DNA from: Actinocorallia aurantiaca
Lineage (GTDB): Bacteria > Actinomycetota > Actinomycetes > Streptosporangiales > Streptosporangiaceae
Reading direction: 5' to 3'
Length of the DNA stretch: 64,000 nucleotides
NCBI RefSeq assembly: GCF_039533685.1
Contig: NZ_BAAATZ010000029.1
Location: 452,404-516,403 of the forward strand
Shown: in pieces, positions 48,499 through 57,340 of the stretch
Layout of the letters: each line of letters opens with the position of its first letter
How positions within the stretch are numbered: position 1 is the stretch's first letter
Made by a program: the position numbers and the translations under genes
Notes under the pieces: generated by a model
Databases searched by the model: none
Told to the model about the DNA's origin: nothing
The model's input: the letters and a program-made list of their open reading frames with translations, nothing else

Positions 48499-49404
48499 TC
48501 ACAGACTCAAGAGGAAACGGGTATGCGGGTCATCCCTCCGCGCACAGAGTCTGGGAACCGCCAACAGAACGGCCAGGGCACGACACCAGGCCAGCACACG
48601 CTCCGGAGACAGGGAAGGAACCGTTTCCGCCAACTCCTCGATCCGCCGCCGGAGTTCTCCCGTGCCGACGGCATCCTCCAGAACCCAGTCCAGCACATCG
48701 AAATCGGGATCCCCCCAGGACGGGCGCGGGTCGATCGCCACCAGACGGGACGCGGGCCCCGACAGCACGTTGGCGGAATGGAGATCACCGTGGACCAGGG
48801 ACACAGGCCCGCCGTCCGCCAGCTGCAGGGCCGCTTCCCTGGACCGGAAGAGCACCGCCGGAGACACCCGATCACCCAGACCGGAAGCCTCCAGCCTGCG
48901 GACGGTCAGATCGAAGAGGAAACCGACACGGTGCGACAACGGACGCAGCAGCGAGTCCGGCGCCCGGACGGGAGGCGGGTCGCGCAGGTCCCGGAGCATC
49001 ACGGCGACCTGGGACGGACTCCAGGCCAGGCCCCGTGCGGGAACCCCCGGGGTCACGGCCTCCAGCAGCAGGGCCCCCGCAGCCGCGTCCCACGCCCGCA
49101 GCGCGACCACCGACCGGCGACCCGCCCAGACGCCCAGCGCCTCGGCCTCCTCCCGTGCGATCACGGGATCGGGAGTGAGCTTCAACCACACCACCGTTCC
49201 ATCGTCCCGCCGCAGACAGCGGAACGCCCGCGAGGTCCCTCCCCCACCCGATCCCGTGATCTCCAGGTTCCAGCGGGCCGCGAGCACCTCCACCAGAGCG
49301 GGCAGCTCCTCACACCAGGACAGCGCCTCCGAACCGAACCGGACGAGTAGCCGCTCCCGCTCCCCCTCCGTCACGAAGACCGCTTTCCCCTCCCGAAAGA
49401 CCAT
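48499..49404 (-). CDS. Aminoglycoside-phosphotransferase-like kinase (APH(6)/hydroxyurea type)
   Basis: A 301-residue kinase fold. The ATP-binding Lys lies in VVWLKLTPDPVIAREEAEAL. The catalytic loop VSLVHGDLHSANVL (near 204-217) has the Asp base and Asn, and LVAIDPRPSWGDPDFDVLDWVLEDA gives the metal-binding Asp. The pattern WGDPDFDVLDWV resembles streptomycin 6-kinases. It could phosphorylate streptomycin or another antibiotic. ATG at 49404. It is convergent with HxlR, only about 30 bp from its stop. No regulator is directly attached. Confidence 0.88.
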   Translation of the reverse strand: MVFREGKAVFVTEGERERLLVRFGSEALSWCEELPALVEVLAARWNLEITGSGGGGTSRAFRCLRRDDGTVVWLKLTPDPVIAREEAEALGVWAGRRSVVALRAWDAAAGALLLEAVTPGVPARGLAWSPSQVAVMLRDLRDPPPVRAPDSLLRPLSHRVGFLFDLTVRRLEASGLGDRVSPAVLFRSREAALQLADGGPVSLVHGDLHSANVLSGPASRLVAIDPRPSWGDPDFDVLDWVLEDAVGTGELRRRIEELAETVPSLSPERVLAWCRALAVLLAVPRLCARRDDPHTRFLLSL

Positions 49405-49585
49405 CCTCGTATTCTGGGGCCCCAGTAAGGTCTCCGTCAGCGTCGTCTACAAGACCCTCGCAGACGCCCGGCTCGCCGTTATAGAGGGCAACCTCGCTGA
49501 CCAGCCCGACCACCCTGGAGAGCATCGTGCCGCCGTCCCGGATCCCGGCCGGCGGCCCGCGCGCACTGGCCGGGTCGCACACCGA

Positions 49586-50425
49586 TCACCAGCGAGGCGT
49601 CCCGTCGCGCTCGCTTCTTTCGGCGAGGCGTTGGAGTTGTCCTTCGTGCACGTCGCTCACCCACTCCCAGCCGGGCTTGGCCGACGGGCCGACTCGCGGG
49701 TCGGCGGGGCCTCGGCCGTTTCGCAACGCGAGTACATAAGCCCGATCCTGGTCGATCCGTGCCTGTACCTGGTCGGATCCGCAGACGGAACCGTGGCCCG
49801 GGACGACGGCATCAACGCCGCCCGCCACGCCCTCGAGCAACCGTAGCGCGGTGAGGTAGTCCTCGATCGGGTCCGCGGCGCCGTCCAGGTCCAGCATCGG
49901 AACCAAGACATCGGAAAGCATGTCGCCGGCGACGAGAACCCCGCGTTCCTCGATCAACAGCGCCGCATGGCCCGGAGCATGCGCTTGATGCTCGATGATC
50001 CGGACCTCGGGGCCGTCCCAGGGAATCTGCGCGGTTTCGGCGGGCAGGCCGGTGATGAGGCCGAGTAGGTCCAGCGGCACCTGCCCGGCGATTTCCGTCT
50101 CGAGCAGGTGGTCGGCGATGCGGGCCTTCGCGCCTGCGTCCGACAGCTGGTCTCGGACAGCGGCCGCGCAGCGCGCCGTGCCGTAACGGGGCGCCTCACC
50201 GAGCCGGGCATGCCAGAGCAGGTGATCCCAATCGGGATGCGTGGAAAACCCTGCCACAACGGGCTGACCCAACTCGGCCAGGTCGTTCGCGAGGCAGGCG
50301 ATCTCGGCGCCGGTCACCCCGGGGTCGATGAGCAGCACACCGGCCCGGCCCCGCACCACAACGGCGTTGCTCTGCACGAACTCGCTCTCGTGGACCAGCA
50401 CACCCTCGGCGACCCGCCTCAGCAC
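49586..50425 (-). CDS. MBL-fold metallohydrolase
   Basis: A 279-residue metallo-beta-lactamase-fold hydrolase. Metal ligands are in FSTHPDWDHLLWHA (the HxHxDH variant THPDWDH), HAPGHAALLIEERGVLVAGDMLSD (His and bridging Asp) and VPGHGSVC (final His). The start at GTG 50425 (VLRRVAEGVLVHESEF) has AAGGAGG seven bases upstream and overlaps the reductase stop. The substrate is not known. It is the second gene of a reductase-MBL unit divergent from an HxlR regulator. Confidence 0.88.
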   Translation of the reverse strand: MLRRVAEGVLVHESEFVQSNAVVVRGRAGVLLIDPGVTGAEIACLANDLAELGQPVVAGFSTHPDWDHLLWHARLGEAPRYGTARCAAAVRDQLSDAGAKARIADHLLETEIAGQVPLDLLGLITGLPAETAQIPWDGPEVRIIEHQAHAPGHAALLIEERGVLVAGDMLSDVLVPMLDLDGAADPIEDYLTALRLLEGVAGGVDAVVPGHGSVCGSDQVQARIDQDRAYVLALRNGRGPADPRVGPSAKPGWEWVSDVHEGQLQRLAERSERDGTPRW

Positions 50426-51015
50426 GAGCTCGCCTCCTTTGCATCCCGGATGGCGTAGCGACACATCGTGACGCCCTGCTCGAACGACCGCTGCTCCAGC
50501 AGGTCGAGATCGATCGGCAGGTCGTAGTCGTCGAACAGCGGCCTGCCGAAACCGAGGATCGAGGGATGGGTGAAGAGCAGCAGCTCGTCGAGAAGCCCGG
50601 CCCGGAGCAGCTGCGTGGCGAGCGCCGCGCCGCCCACACTGATGCTGCCGTCGGTCTCGGCCCGCAGGGCGGCGAGTTGCCCGATCGCGTCGTCTCCGCC
50701 GATGATCCGGGTGTTGTGATCGGCACTGCGGCGCGTGCGGGAGACGAGCACCTTGGGCTTGGCGGTCCAGATCTCGCCGTGCTCACGCATGACATCCGGC
50801 AGCGACGCGTCCTCGCGCGCCCGTGGCCAGCACTCCTCCATGACCTCGTAGTAGACCCGGCCCTGGACCATGAGCGCGAGCGCATGCGCCTGCGCGTTGG
50901 CCTCGCGGTGCAGTTCCTCGTCGATGCGCAGCCACTCGCCTGCGCCGTTGTCCCCCGGAACCTGCTCGATCCGCAGGTCAAGGGACACCTGCATCGAATA
51001 AACGAAGCGTCCCAT
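50419..51015 (-). CDS. Dihydrofolate reductase-like (RibD C-terminal) protein
   Basis: A 198-residue NADPH-binding reductase of the RibD_C/DHFR-like family: MGRFVYSMQVSLDLRIEQVPGDNGAGEWLRIDEELHREANAQAHALALMVQGRVYYEVMEECWP, then VSRTRRSADHNTRIIGGDDAIGQLAALRAETDGSISVGGAALATQLLRAGLLDELLLFTHPSILGFGRPLFDD. The GGAALA turn and FGRPLF are signatures. Substrate unknown. ATG at 51015 has AGGGGAAGGGGAG upstream. Co-transcribed with the MBL hydrolase. Confidence 0.88.
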   Translation of the reverse strand: MGRFVYSMQVSLDLRIEQVPGDNGAGEWLRIDEELHREANAQAHALALMVQGRVYYEVMEECWPRAREDASLPDVMREHGEIWTAKPKVLVSRTRRSADHNTRIIGGDDAIGQLAALRAETDGSISVGGAALATQLLRAGLLDELLLFTHPSILGFGRPLFDDYDLPIDLDLLEQRSFEQGVTMCRYAIRDAKEASSC

Positions 51016-51031
51016 CAGCTCCCCTTCCCCT

Positions 51032-51054
51032 AGTGCTTGCATTTTGCAACTACT
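51032..51054. promoter_or_regulatory. Divergent operator and promoter for HxlR and the reductase unit
   Basis: TTGCA (51037-51041) and TGCAA (51045-51049) around TTT, extended by AGT/ACT outside. TACTAT (51051-51056) is a good -10 for the HxlR gene, whose GTG is at 51089. The operator overlaps both promoters. Confidence 0.6.
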
Positions 51055-51088
51055 ATAGGGGGAGCGAAATGTCCGTCAAGGAGGAATC

Positions 51089-51574
51089 GTGGAACCACGG
51101 TCCGGGTGTCCGATCAACGCCGCCATCGAGGTGCTCGGAGATCGCTGGTCGCTGCTCGTACTGCGCGACGTCATCTTCAGCGACCGACGCTACTTCCGCG
51201 CACTGCTCACCGGGTCGACCGAGGGCATCGCCTCGAACATCCTCGCCGACCGCCTCAAGCGACTCCTCGATGCGGGGATCCTCACCCGCGGCACCGCGGT
51301 TCGCGGACAGCGCGCACGCTTCAGCCTCACCGAAGCCGGCATCCAGACCCTTCCTATCATCCATGCGCTCGGCAACTGGGGCCTCGACTGGAGCTCCGGC
51401 AGCAACGAGTTCCGAAGCCGACAGCAGCTCATGCGTGATGAGGGCCCGGCGTTCATCGAGGAACTCATGGACGAACTCCGCGTCCGCCACCTCGGCGCCA
51501 CCCCTAAGCCGCACGACGGTCCAGGCCCGTTCGAGCGCCTCGCCGCGGCCGCCGAACAAGAAGACATCGATTAA
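51089..51574 (+). CDS. HxlR family regulator
   Basis: A 161-residue regulator, start GTG at 51089 with AAGGAGG five bases upstream. SGCPINAAIEVLGDRWSLLVLRDVIFSDRRYFRALLTGSTEGIASNILADRLKRLLDAGILTRGTAVRGQRARFSLTEAGIQTLPIIHALGNWGLDW is the full HxlR domain with the N-terminal CPI cysteine. Controls, by position, the divergent reductase-MBL unit and itself. It is the second HxlR gene in 3 kb; the two differ enough not to be a recent duplication. Confidence 0.9.
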   Translation: MEPRSGCPINAAIEVLGDRWSLLVLRDVIFSDRRYFRALLTGSTEGIASNILADRLKRLLDAGILTRGTAVRGQRARFSLTEAGIQTLPIIHALGNWGLDWSSGSNEFRSRQQLMRDEGPAFIEELMDELRVRHLGATPKPHDGPGPFERLAAAAEQEDID

Positions 51575-51647
51575 CGACGATGGAACGGCTCCCGCCCTGA
51601 CCTCCTCAGCTCCGGCAGCCTGCCGTCACCGCGCCCAAGACGTCGCC

Positions 51648-51769
51648 ATGGGACAGACGCACCGCTGCCCGATGCCGACGGACGGGCTGTCCAGAGAACT
51701 GATCATCCAGGCCGCGGCCGACCTCCTGCACGACGGCGGCGAGAGCGCGCTGACGCTGCGCGCACTCAC
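51648..51769 (+). pseudogene. TetR N-terminal relic
   Basis: ATG 51648 opens a frame reading LSRELIIQAAADLLHDGGESALTLRALT, the first helices of a TetR HTH domain, ending before the recognition helix. The following bases are the end of the sigma-factor gene on the other strand, in another frame. The rest of the regulator is deleted. Confidence 0.6.
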
Positions 51770-52947
51770 CGTTCGCCGGGGGCGTCGCGGGCCCGGCCGC
51801 GCAGCCGCACATTGAGGCGTGCGGCCTGTCGGGTCAGATGGTCGCGTTCGGGAAGGTTGGGGGCCGCTCGGGCGGCTTCGGCGTAGAGCCGTGCCGCAGC
51901 GGACAGGTCACCGGCGCGCTCGTGGAGATAAGCCGCGGCAGCGGTGTGGCGCGGCAGCGCGGAATCGAGCTCCGCCAGGGCGGCGAGGCCGGCGTGCGGG
52001 CCGTCGGCCTCGCCGAGCGCGACGGCCCGGTTGAGACGGGCCACCGGACTACCGGTGAGGCGCACGAGTTCGTCGTACCACTCGACGATCTGCACCCAGT
52101 CGGTCTCCTCGACCTTATGGGCGTCGGCGTGGAGTGCCGCGATGGCGGCCTGAGCCTGGAACTCGCCCAGGCGGTCGCGGGCGAGAGCCGCCTGGAGCAC
52201 ATCGACGCCCTCAGCGATCATGCGGGTGTTCCACAGGCCGCGGTCCTGCTCGGCGAGGGGCACGAGCCTGCCGTCGGAGCCGGTGCGCGCCGGGCGCCGT
52301 GCGTGGTGCAGCAGCATGAGCGCGAGCAGGCCCGCGACCTCCTCGTGGCGGGTCCTGGCAGCCAGCTGGCGAGTGAGGCGAATCGCCTCGCCGGCGAGGT
52401 CGACATCCCCCGAATAACCCTCGTTGAAGACCAGATAGAGCACCCGCAACACCGTGGCGACGTCGCCGGGCTGATTGAACCGGACACCCGAGACGGTCCG
52501 CTTCGCCCTGCTGATCCGCTGGGCCATGGTCGCCTCCGGCACGAGGTAGGCCCGCGCGATCTGACGCGTGGTCAATCCGCCGACCGCGCGCAACGTGAGC
52601 GCGACGGCCGAGACCGGGGTCAGGGACGGGTGGGCGCACAGAAAGTAGAGCTGGAGCGTGTCGTCCACCACCTCCCCCGGACCGGGCGGAGGCTCCTCCT
52701 CGACGCGTTCCTCGCGATGCCGTCGAGAGGCGTCGGCACGGGCGGCGTCAAGGAACTTGCGCCAGGCCACAGTGACCAGCCAGCCCTTGGCGTCCCGCGG
52801 CAGGTCGTCCGGCCACACGCACACCGCCTCGATCAGAGCGTCTTGCACGGCATCCTCGGCCGCCGCGAAGTCCGCTCCGCGGCGGACGAGGATCCCGATC
52901 ACGGCGGGGGCGAGGGTCCGCAGCAGAGCCTCGTCCACCGTGCTCAC
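51766..52947 (-). CDS. ECF sigma factor of the ECF42 type
   Basis: A 393-residue ECF sigma factor with the long C-terminal extension that marks ECF42. Region 2 is VDEALLRTLAPAVIGILVRRGADFAAAEDAVQDALIEAVCVWPDDLPRDAKGWLVTVAWRKFLDAARADASRRHREE; region 4 is ALTLRAVGGLTTRQIARAYLVPEATMAQRISRAKRTV. Residues about 190-393 form a helical TPR-like domain (LYLVFNEGYSGDVDLAGEAIRLTRQL to RLNRAVALGEADGPHAGLAAL). No anti-sigma factor is linked. It starts at GTG 52947, overlapping the YCII stop. Such factors are usually controlled through the YCII/DGPF partner. Confidence 0.92.
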   Translation of the reverse strand: MSTVDEALLRTLAPAVIGILVRRGADFAAAEDAVQDALIEAVCVWPDDLPRDAKGWLVTVAWRKFLDAARADASRRHREERVEEEPPPGPGEVVDDTLQLYFLCAHPSLTPVSAVALTLRAVGGLTTRQIARAYLVPEATMAQRISRAKRTVSGVRFNQPGDVATVLRVLYLVFNEGYSGDVDLAGEAIRLTRQLAARTRHEEVAGLLALMLLHHARRPARTGSDGRLVPLAEQDRGLWNTRMIAEGVDVLQAALARDRLGEFQAQAAIAALHADAHKVEETDWVQIVEWYDELVRLTGSPVARLNRAVALGEADGPHAGLAALAELDSALPRHTAAAAYLHERAGDLSAAARLYAEAARAAPNLPERDHLTRQAARLNVRLRGRARDAPGER

Positions 52948-53351
52948 TCCGTGATGGTCGGGGCCGCCGTCAGGAACGGGCGCAACTCAAGCCATTCGTG
53001 GATCGGCTCCCCGCCCGCACCCGGAGCGGCGGACAGCTCGGCGGCAAGTTCGAGCGCCCGCTCGTAGGTCTCGACGTCGATCACCATCCATCCGGCGATC
53101 AGGTCCTTGGTCTCCGCGAACGGCCCGTCGGTGACCGGCGGATGCCCTTCGCCGCCTGAGCGGACGAACGTGCCCTCCGGGGAGAGCGCCTGGCTGTCGA
53201 CGAACTCGCCCGTGCTCTCGAGCCGGGCGGCGAAGTCCTCCATGTACTGCACATGGGCGGAGATCTCCTCCGGCGTCCACTGGCCCATCGGCACGTCGTT
53301 GTCCGATGTCGGCGCGCCCCGGTAGTGCTTGAGCAGCAGGTACTTGGCCAT
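52944..53351 (-). CDS. YCII/DGPF-domain partner of the ECF42 sigma factor
   Basis: A 135-residue YCII-fold protein: AKYLLLKHYRGAPTSDNDVPMGQWTPEEISAHVQYMEDFAARLESTGEFVDSQALSPEGTFVRSGGEGHPPVTDGPFAETKDLIAGWMVIDVETYERALELAAEL. The DGPFAETKD loop is the signature. ECF42 genes are almost always beside one or more of these. ATG at 53351 with GAAGGAGAAGACG upstream. First gene of the two-gene unit. Confidence 0.92.
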   Translation of the reverse strand: MAKYLLLKHYRGAPTSDNDVPMGQWTPEEISAHVQYMEDFAARLESTGEFVDSQALSPEGTFVRSGGEGHPPVTDGPFAETKDLIAGWMVIDVETYERALELAAELSAAPGAGGEPIHEWLELRPFLTAAPTITE

Positions 53352-53700
53352 CGTCTTCTCCTTCTCCCTGTGGCCCTTGTGGCCGTGTTCACTTCGGGGA
53401 CGGAGCCGCGCCCGGATTCTCGACATTCCCCGCGACTTTCCCGGCGGGTTTCTTCGCGCCGCCGCGCCGGCTCCTCGACCGTGCCGGGCAGAGTCGTCTC
53501 GAACCATGCCGTCACACAGCGAAATCCCCCGACCCGGCCGACCCGAATCGGAAGCGGAACTCGCCGACAAGCCACGTGGCGTCGTTGATTGTTGAGTCTT
53601 TAGTCCTTATTGGAAGGTTTGAGTAGGTGCAACCTACCCCGGGCCTTTACATAGTAAGGCAAGGGGAGGGCAACACGGAGAAGACCACGAACCGTGACGG
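53352..53700. other. 349-bp intergenic region holding direct repeat A
   Basis: Between the YCII start and the amidase stop. Contains the repeat at 53591-53659 and the promoter of the YCII-sigma unit. No gene seen in it. Confidence 0.6.
53591..53659. repeat. Direct repeat A of the FMO-SDR-amidase cassette
   Basis: Begins GTTGAGTCTT-T-AGTCCTT and ends GCCTTTACATAGTAAGG, with a TAGGT/ACCTA hairpin between. The two conserved ends are spaced as in copy B (52 bp between their starts in both). It lies just downstream of the amidase. Confidence 0.7.
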
Positions 53701-55116
53701 TCACACTGAGTGGATCTTCGGGAACGGGCTGATCTCCTCCAGCTCGTATGCCAGTTCCAGCAACGTCCGCTCGCCACCGCGTGCGGCCGAGAGCTGGACC
53801 GAACCCGGCAACCCGTTGGAGAAGAGCCCGTGCGGCACGGAGATCCCCGGCCCTCCCCCGATGTTGTTGATCGGAGTGAACCCCACGTAGTCGACGAGTT
53901 TGGCGAAGGTCTCCTCGAACGGCCGGTCGGGAGCCATCTCCCCCAGCAGGGGCGCCGGATGCGACAGCACCGGGCTCATCAGCACGTCCAGGTCGGTGAA
54001 ATGCGCGTCGTACAGTGCCGTCGCACCCCGCAACCGCCGCACGGCCGGCACGAGCTCCAGCGGCCCCCGCCGGACCAGACCCGCCAGCCCCTTGGTGAAC
54101 GGATCCAGATCACGGGGGCGGAAGGAACGCCCATATCCCGCTTTGGACGAAGCCGACAGCAGGACCGCGAACAGAGCCCAGTACAGCTTGAAGTCCTCCA
54201 CGAACCGGGCGTCGAGATCCAGCCGCACCTCGCGGATCTCATGGCCGAGCTCCGCCAGCGCCTTGACCGCCGAGTCCAGCACCGCGCCGGTCTCCTGGTG
54301 CACCGGACGGCCCAGCACGTCGTACCGCACCACGCCGATCCGCAGCCGCCCCTCCCCCGGCCCCTCCACCAGCCCGACCGGGCTCAGATCCCTATTGGGG
54401 CGGAACTTCTCAGCGGCCGCCAGGTAGCGCGCCGTGTCGCGAACCGTCCGGCTCAGCACCCCCTCCGACACCAGGTTCACCGGCAGGCTCCGCGCCCCCG
54501 GCGGATCCAGCAGCCGGCAGCGCGTCATCTTCAACCCCACCAGCCCGTTCACCGCGGCCGGAATGCGAATCGACCCGCCGCCGTCGTTCCCGTGCGCGAT
54601 CGGCACCGCCCCCGAGGCCACCAGCGCCCCCGCGCCGCCCGAAGACGCACCCGCCGAATACGCGGTGTTCCACGGGTTGCGCGTCGGAGGACGCCCCGCG
54701 TACTCGGTGCTGGCCGTCAACCCGAACTCCGGCATCGTCGACTTGCCCAGCAGCACGAACCCCTGCGCCAGGAACTGGTCGGCGGGCGGGCTGTTCCGCT
54801 TCGCCGGGCGCGGATCGAACGCCGCCGACCCGTGGCACGTCGGCAGGCCCACGACATCGGTGTTGTCCTTCACGAACGACGGCACACCCGAGAACACCCC
54901 GGCCCGTGCGTGGCGCGCCCCCCACAGGGCCTTGTCGAAGCACTCCGCCTGCACCGCGTTGAGCTGCTCGTCGACCTTTTCCACCCGCGTGATGGCCGCC
55001 GCGACGACCTCCTCACGGCCCACCTCGCCCGACCGGATCCTCCCGGCCAGTCCCACCGCGTCCAGGTCACCGAGCGCGTCATCGGTGAAGGAGTGAACGG
55101 TCCGTCCAGTACTCAT
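53701..55116 (-). CDS. Amidase (amidase-signature family)
   Basis: A 471-residue amidase. The Ser-cisSer-Lys triad is visible: Lys in PSFVKDNTDVVGLPT, first Ser in AYSAGASSGGAGALVASG, catalytic Ser in AHGNDGGGSIRIPAAVNG. It hydrolyses an amide or acts as an amidotransferase on a small substrate. ATG 55116 overlaps the SDR stop (ATGA). Last gene of the FMO-SDR-amidase unit; a catabolic or tailoring pathway is likely but the substrate is unknown. Confidence 0.92.
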   Translation of the reverse strand: MSTGRTVHSFTDDALGDLDAVGLAGRIRSGEVGREEVVAAAITRVEKVDEQLNAVQAECFDKALWGARHARAGVFSGVPSFVKDNTDVVGLPTCHGSAAFDPRPAKRNSPPADQFLAQGFVLLGKSTMPEFGLTASTEYAGRPPTRNPWNTAYSAGASSGGAGALVASGAVPIAHGNDGGGSIRIPAAVNGLVGLKMTRCRLLDPPGARSLPVNLVSEGVLSRTVRDTARYLAAAEKFRPNRDLSPVGLVEGPGEGRLRIGVVRYDVLGRPVHQETGAVLDSAVKALAELGHEIREVRLDLDARFVEDFKLYWALFAVLLSASSKAGYGRSFRPRDLDPFTKGLAGLVRRGPLELVPAVRRLRGATALYDAHFTDLDVLMSPVLSHPAPLLGEMAPDRPFEETFAKLVDYVGFTPINNIGGGPGISVPHGLFSNGLPGSVQLSAARGGERTLLELAYELEEISPFPKIHSV

Positions 55117-55904
55117 GAGATTCCATACCTCCGCTGATACCTCTTCAAGGCGGGCCGCGCGGCCCTCTCCAGAACCGGACGCGCCCGACGGACGAGCCCG
55201 GGAGCGAGCATCGCGGCCTTCACCAGCCAGCCGTCCGACGCCGGCAGGTTCGTCTCCAGCCGAGGTCTGTCCAACCGGCCCACGACCGCCTCCGCGACCG
55301 TCCCCGGCTGCATCGGCCGCCCCAGGAAGTTCAACGGCGAACCGCCCGTCGCCGCCTCGTGCCGCAGCATCGGGGTGTCGACCGCGGCGGGGTTGACGAT
55401 GCTGATCCGGATCCCCGTCTCCTTCTCCCGCATGGCCAGTCCCAGCAGGAACCCCCGCAGGCCGAACTTCGACGCGCTGTAACCGGGGCTCTGCGCCAGC
55501 GGAAGCAGCGCCCCCAGCGACACCACGGAGATCACCTGCCCCCTCGCCTCCCGCAGAAGCGGGAACAACGCCCTGGTCAGCAGCATGGGAGCCTGAAGGT
55601 TGAGCTGCTGCTCCCGCAGAAGCTCCTGCGCGGACGCCTCCTCGAACGGCGTCGTCACCACGATCCCGGCGTTGTTCACCAGAACGTCGCAGCGCCCCGC
55701 ACCCTCCCGGACGGCGGCCGCGACCAGCTCATACGACGCCGGATCGGTCAGATCGCACCGCACCGGCGTCACCTGGGCGGGCAACCGCTTCAACCCCTCC
55801 TCGTCCACGTCGACCGCGAAGACGTGAAGCCCCCGCTCGACCAGCCTGAGACAGACCGCCGCGCCGATCGCCCCCGCCGCCCCCGTGACCACCGCGACCT
55901 TCAC
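55113..55904 (-). CDS. Short-chain dehydrogenase/reductase
   Basis: A 263-residue SDR: KVAVVTGAAGAIGAAVCLRLVERGLHVFAVDVDEEGL (cofactor), DVLVNNAGIVVTTPFEEASAQEL (NNAG), VISVVSLGALLPLAQSPGYSASKFGLRGFLLGLAMRE (Ser, Tyr and Lys). The C-terminal extension (DGWLVKAAMLAPGLVRRARPVLERAARPALKRYQRRYG) is basic and amphipathic, which could bind membranes. GTG 55904 overlaps the monooxygenase stop (GTGA), so the three genes are coupled. Confidence 0.9.
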   Translation of the reverse strand: MKVAVVTGAAGAIGAAVCLRLVERGLHVFAVDVDEEGLKRLPAQVTPVRCDLTDPASYELVAAAVREGAGRCDVLVNNAGIVVTTPFEEASAQELLREQQLNLQAPMLLTRALFPLLREARGQVISVVSLGALLPLAQSPGYSASKFGLRGFLLGLAMREKETGIRISIVNPAAVDTPMLRHEAATGGSPLNFLGRPMQPGTVAEAVVGRLDRPRLETNLPASDGWLVKAAMLAPGLVRRARPVLERAARPALKRYQRRYGIS

Positions 55905-57247
55905 CGGGCCGCCCCTTCCGCCAGGAGGCCGTCGAACATGCCGGGGGTGAGCTCCTGCCAGCCCATCCGGCCGCACACCCGCGCCAGATACGCGCGGAAC
56001 GTCTTGGCGTCCACGTACGAGCGGTGCCGCGCCGAGTCGACGAAGCGGATGCCGCCGCTCAGCTCCGCCCGGTCCCGGGCGATCATCTCCTCGAAGCGGG
56101 CCGCGCGCCCGGGGTCGTGCTCCTGGTCGTGGAGGTGGTGCGCGACCAGGTTGCTGACGTGGTCGAACAGCGTGTAGGCGCTGGAGTTCGTCTCCACGTA
56201 ACCGACACCGAAGAGATTGCGGTGCTCCCGGTTGAAGGCCGTCAGGTACAGCTCCGGCCGCCCGTCCCGCCACCGGAAGTACTTCTCCGAGACATACGGG
56301 ATCTCCCAGTCGTACCCGGTGGCGTACAGCACCAGGTCGATCTCCTCGCTCGTGCCGTCGGTGAAGCACACCTTCGTCCCGTCGAACCGCGCGACATCGG
56401 CCTTGACCACCGCGTCGCCGTGCCGCAGGTGGTCGACGAGCCGGTCGTTGAGCAGCGGATGCGACTCGAACAGCCGGTGGTCCGGCTTCGGCAGGCCCAG
56501 CCGGGTCAGGTCGCCCTGCAGCAGCCGCAGCAGCGCCTTGAACACCGGCTGCTCGAGCTTCAGCGGCAACTGCGGGCCGCTCTCGGCGAACTCGTCGGTC
56601 GGGATCCCGAAGATGTGCTTGGGGATGACGTGATAGCCGCGCCGGACGCTGACGAACGCGGCGTCGGCGCCTGCGGCCGCGTCGCACGCGATGTCGGCGC
56701 CCGAGTTGCCCAGGCCGACGACGAGGACCCGCTTGCCGCGGAACTCGGCCGGGTCCCGGTAGGTCACCGAATGCCGGATCTCACCGGCGAACTCCCCCTC
56801 GTGGTGCGGAAGGCGGGGCGTCCAGGTGACGCCCGTCGCGCACACCACCGCCCGGTACGGGAGCCTGGTCCCGTTGCCGAGTTCGACCGTCCAGCCGTCG
56901 CCGTCCTGCTCCACACCCGTGACGGCCGTACCGAAGCGGATGTGCTCGCGCAGGCCGTACGCGTCGGCGAACCGGCGGGTGTAGTCGAGGATCCGCCGGT
57001 GTCCGGGATAGTCCGGGTAGGACTCCGGCATGGGGAAGCCGAAGAAGCCCGACGTCTTCCGGGACGAGATGAAGTGCGCCGACTCGTACATCGGGGTCCC
57101 CGGGTTGTCGAGGTCCCAGATGCCTCCGACATCGGTGTGGCGCTCGTACTGGTCGTAGGCGACGCCCAGCCTTCTCAGCGCCCGCCCCGCCGACAGTCCG
57201 GCGGGGCCCGCGCCGATGACGCACACCCGATCAGCGGTCCCGGTCAT
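55901..57247 (-). CDS. Flavin-containing monooxygenase (FMO/Baeyer-Villiger type)
   Basis: A 448-residue FAD/NADPH monooxygenase. FAD motif ADRVCVIGAGPAGLSAGRAL (residues about 6-25). The FMO-type fingerprint region is GFPMPESYPDYPGHRRILDYTRRFADAYGL, and NADPH motif VLVVGLGNSGADIACDAA near 180. The linker LVLYATGYDWEIPYV is the ATG-containing motif. It oxygenates a ketone, amine or sulphide. ATG 57247 has AAAGGAG upstream. First gene of a three-gene unit downstream of repeat B. Confidence 0.92.
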   Translation of the reverse strand: MTGTADRVCVIGAGPAGLSAGRALRRLGVAYDQYERHTDVGGIWDLDNPGTPMYESAHFISSRKTSGFFGFPMPESYPDYPGHRRILDYTRRFADAYGLREHIRFGTAVTGVEQDGDGWTVELGNGTRLPYRAVVCATGVTWTPRLPHHEGEFAGEIRHSVTYRDPAEFRGKRVLVVGLGNSGADIACDAAAGADAAFVSVRRGYHVIPKHIFGIPTDEFAESGPQLPLKLEQPVFKALLRLLQGDLTRLGLPKPDHRLFESHPLLNDRLVDHLRHGDAVVKADVARFDGTKVCFTDGTSEEIDLVLYATGYDWEIPYVSEKYFRWRDGRPELYLTAFNREHRNLFGVGYVETNSSAYTLFDHVSNLVAHHLHDQEHDPGRAARFEEMIARDRAELSGGIRFVDSARHRSYVDAKTFRAYLARVCGRMGWQELTPGMFDGLLAEGAAR

Positions 57248-57340
57248 CGGGCTCCTTTCCTCTGCCCGCATTGAACCGGTTCGCCACGGTTCGCGGAAGA
57301 GCGGGGCCCCGATAGGGGAAACCACCGACTGCTTCTGGTT

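Noticed and set aside
47952..51574. The two HxlR genes as a recent duplication
   Set aside because: Their sequences and operators differ too much; only the domain family is shared.
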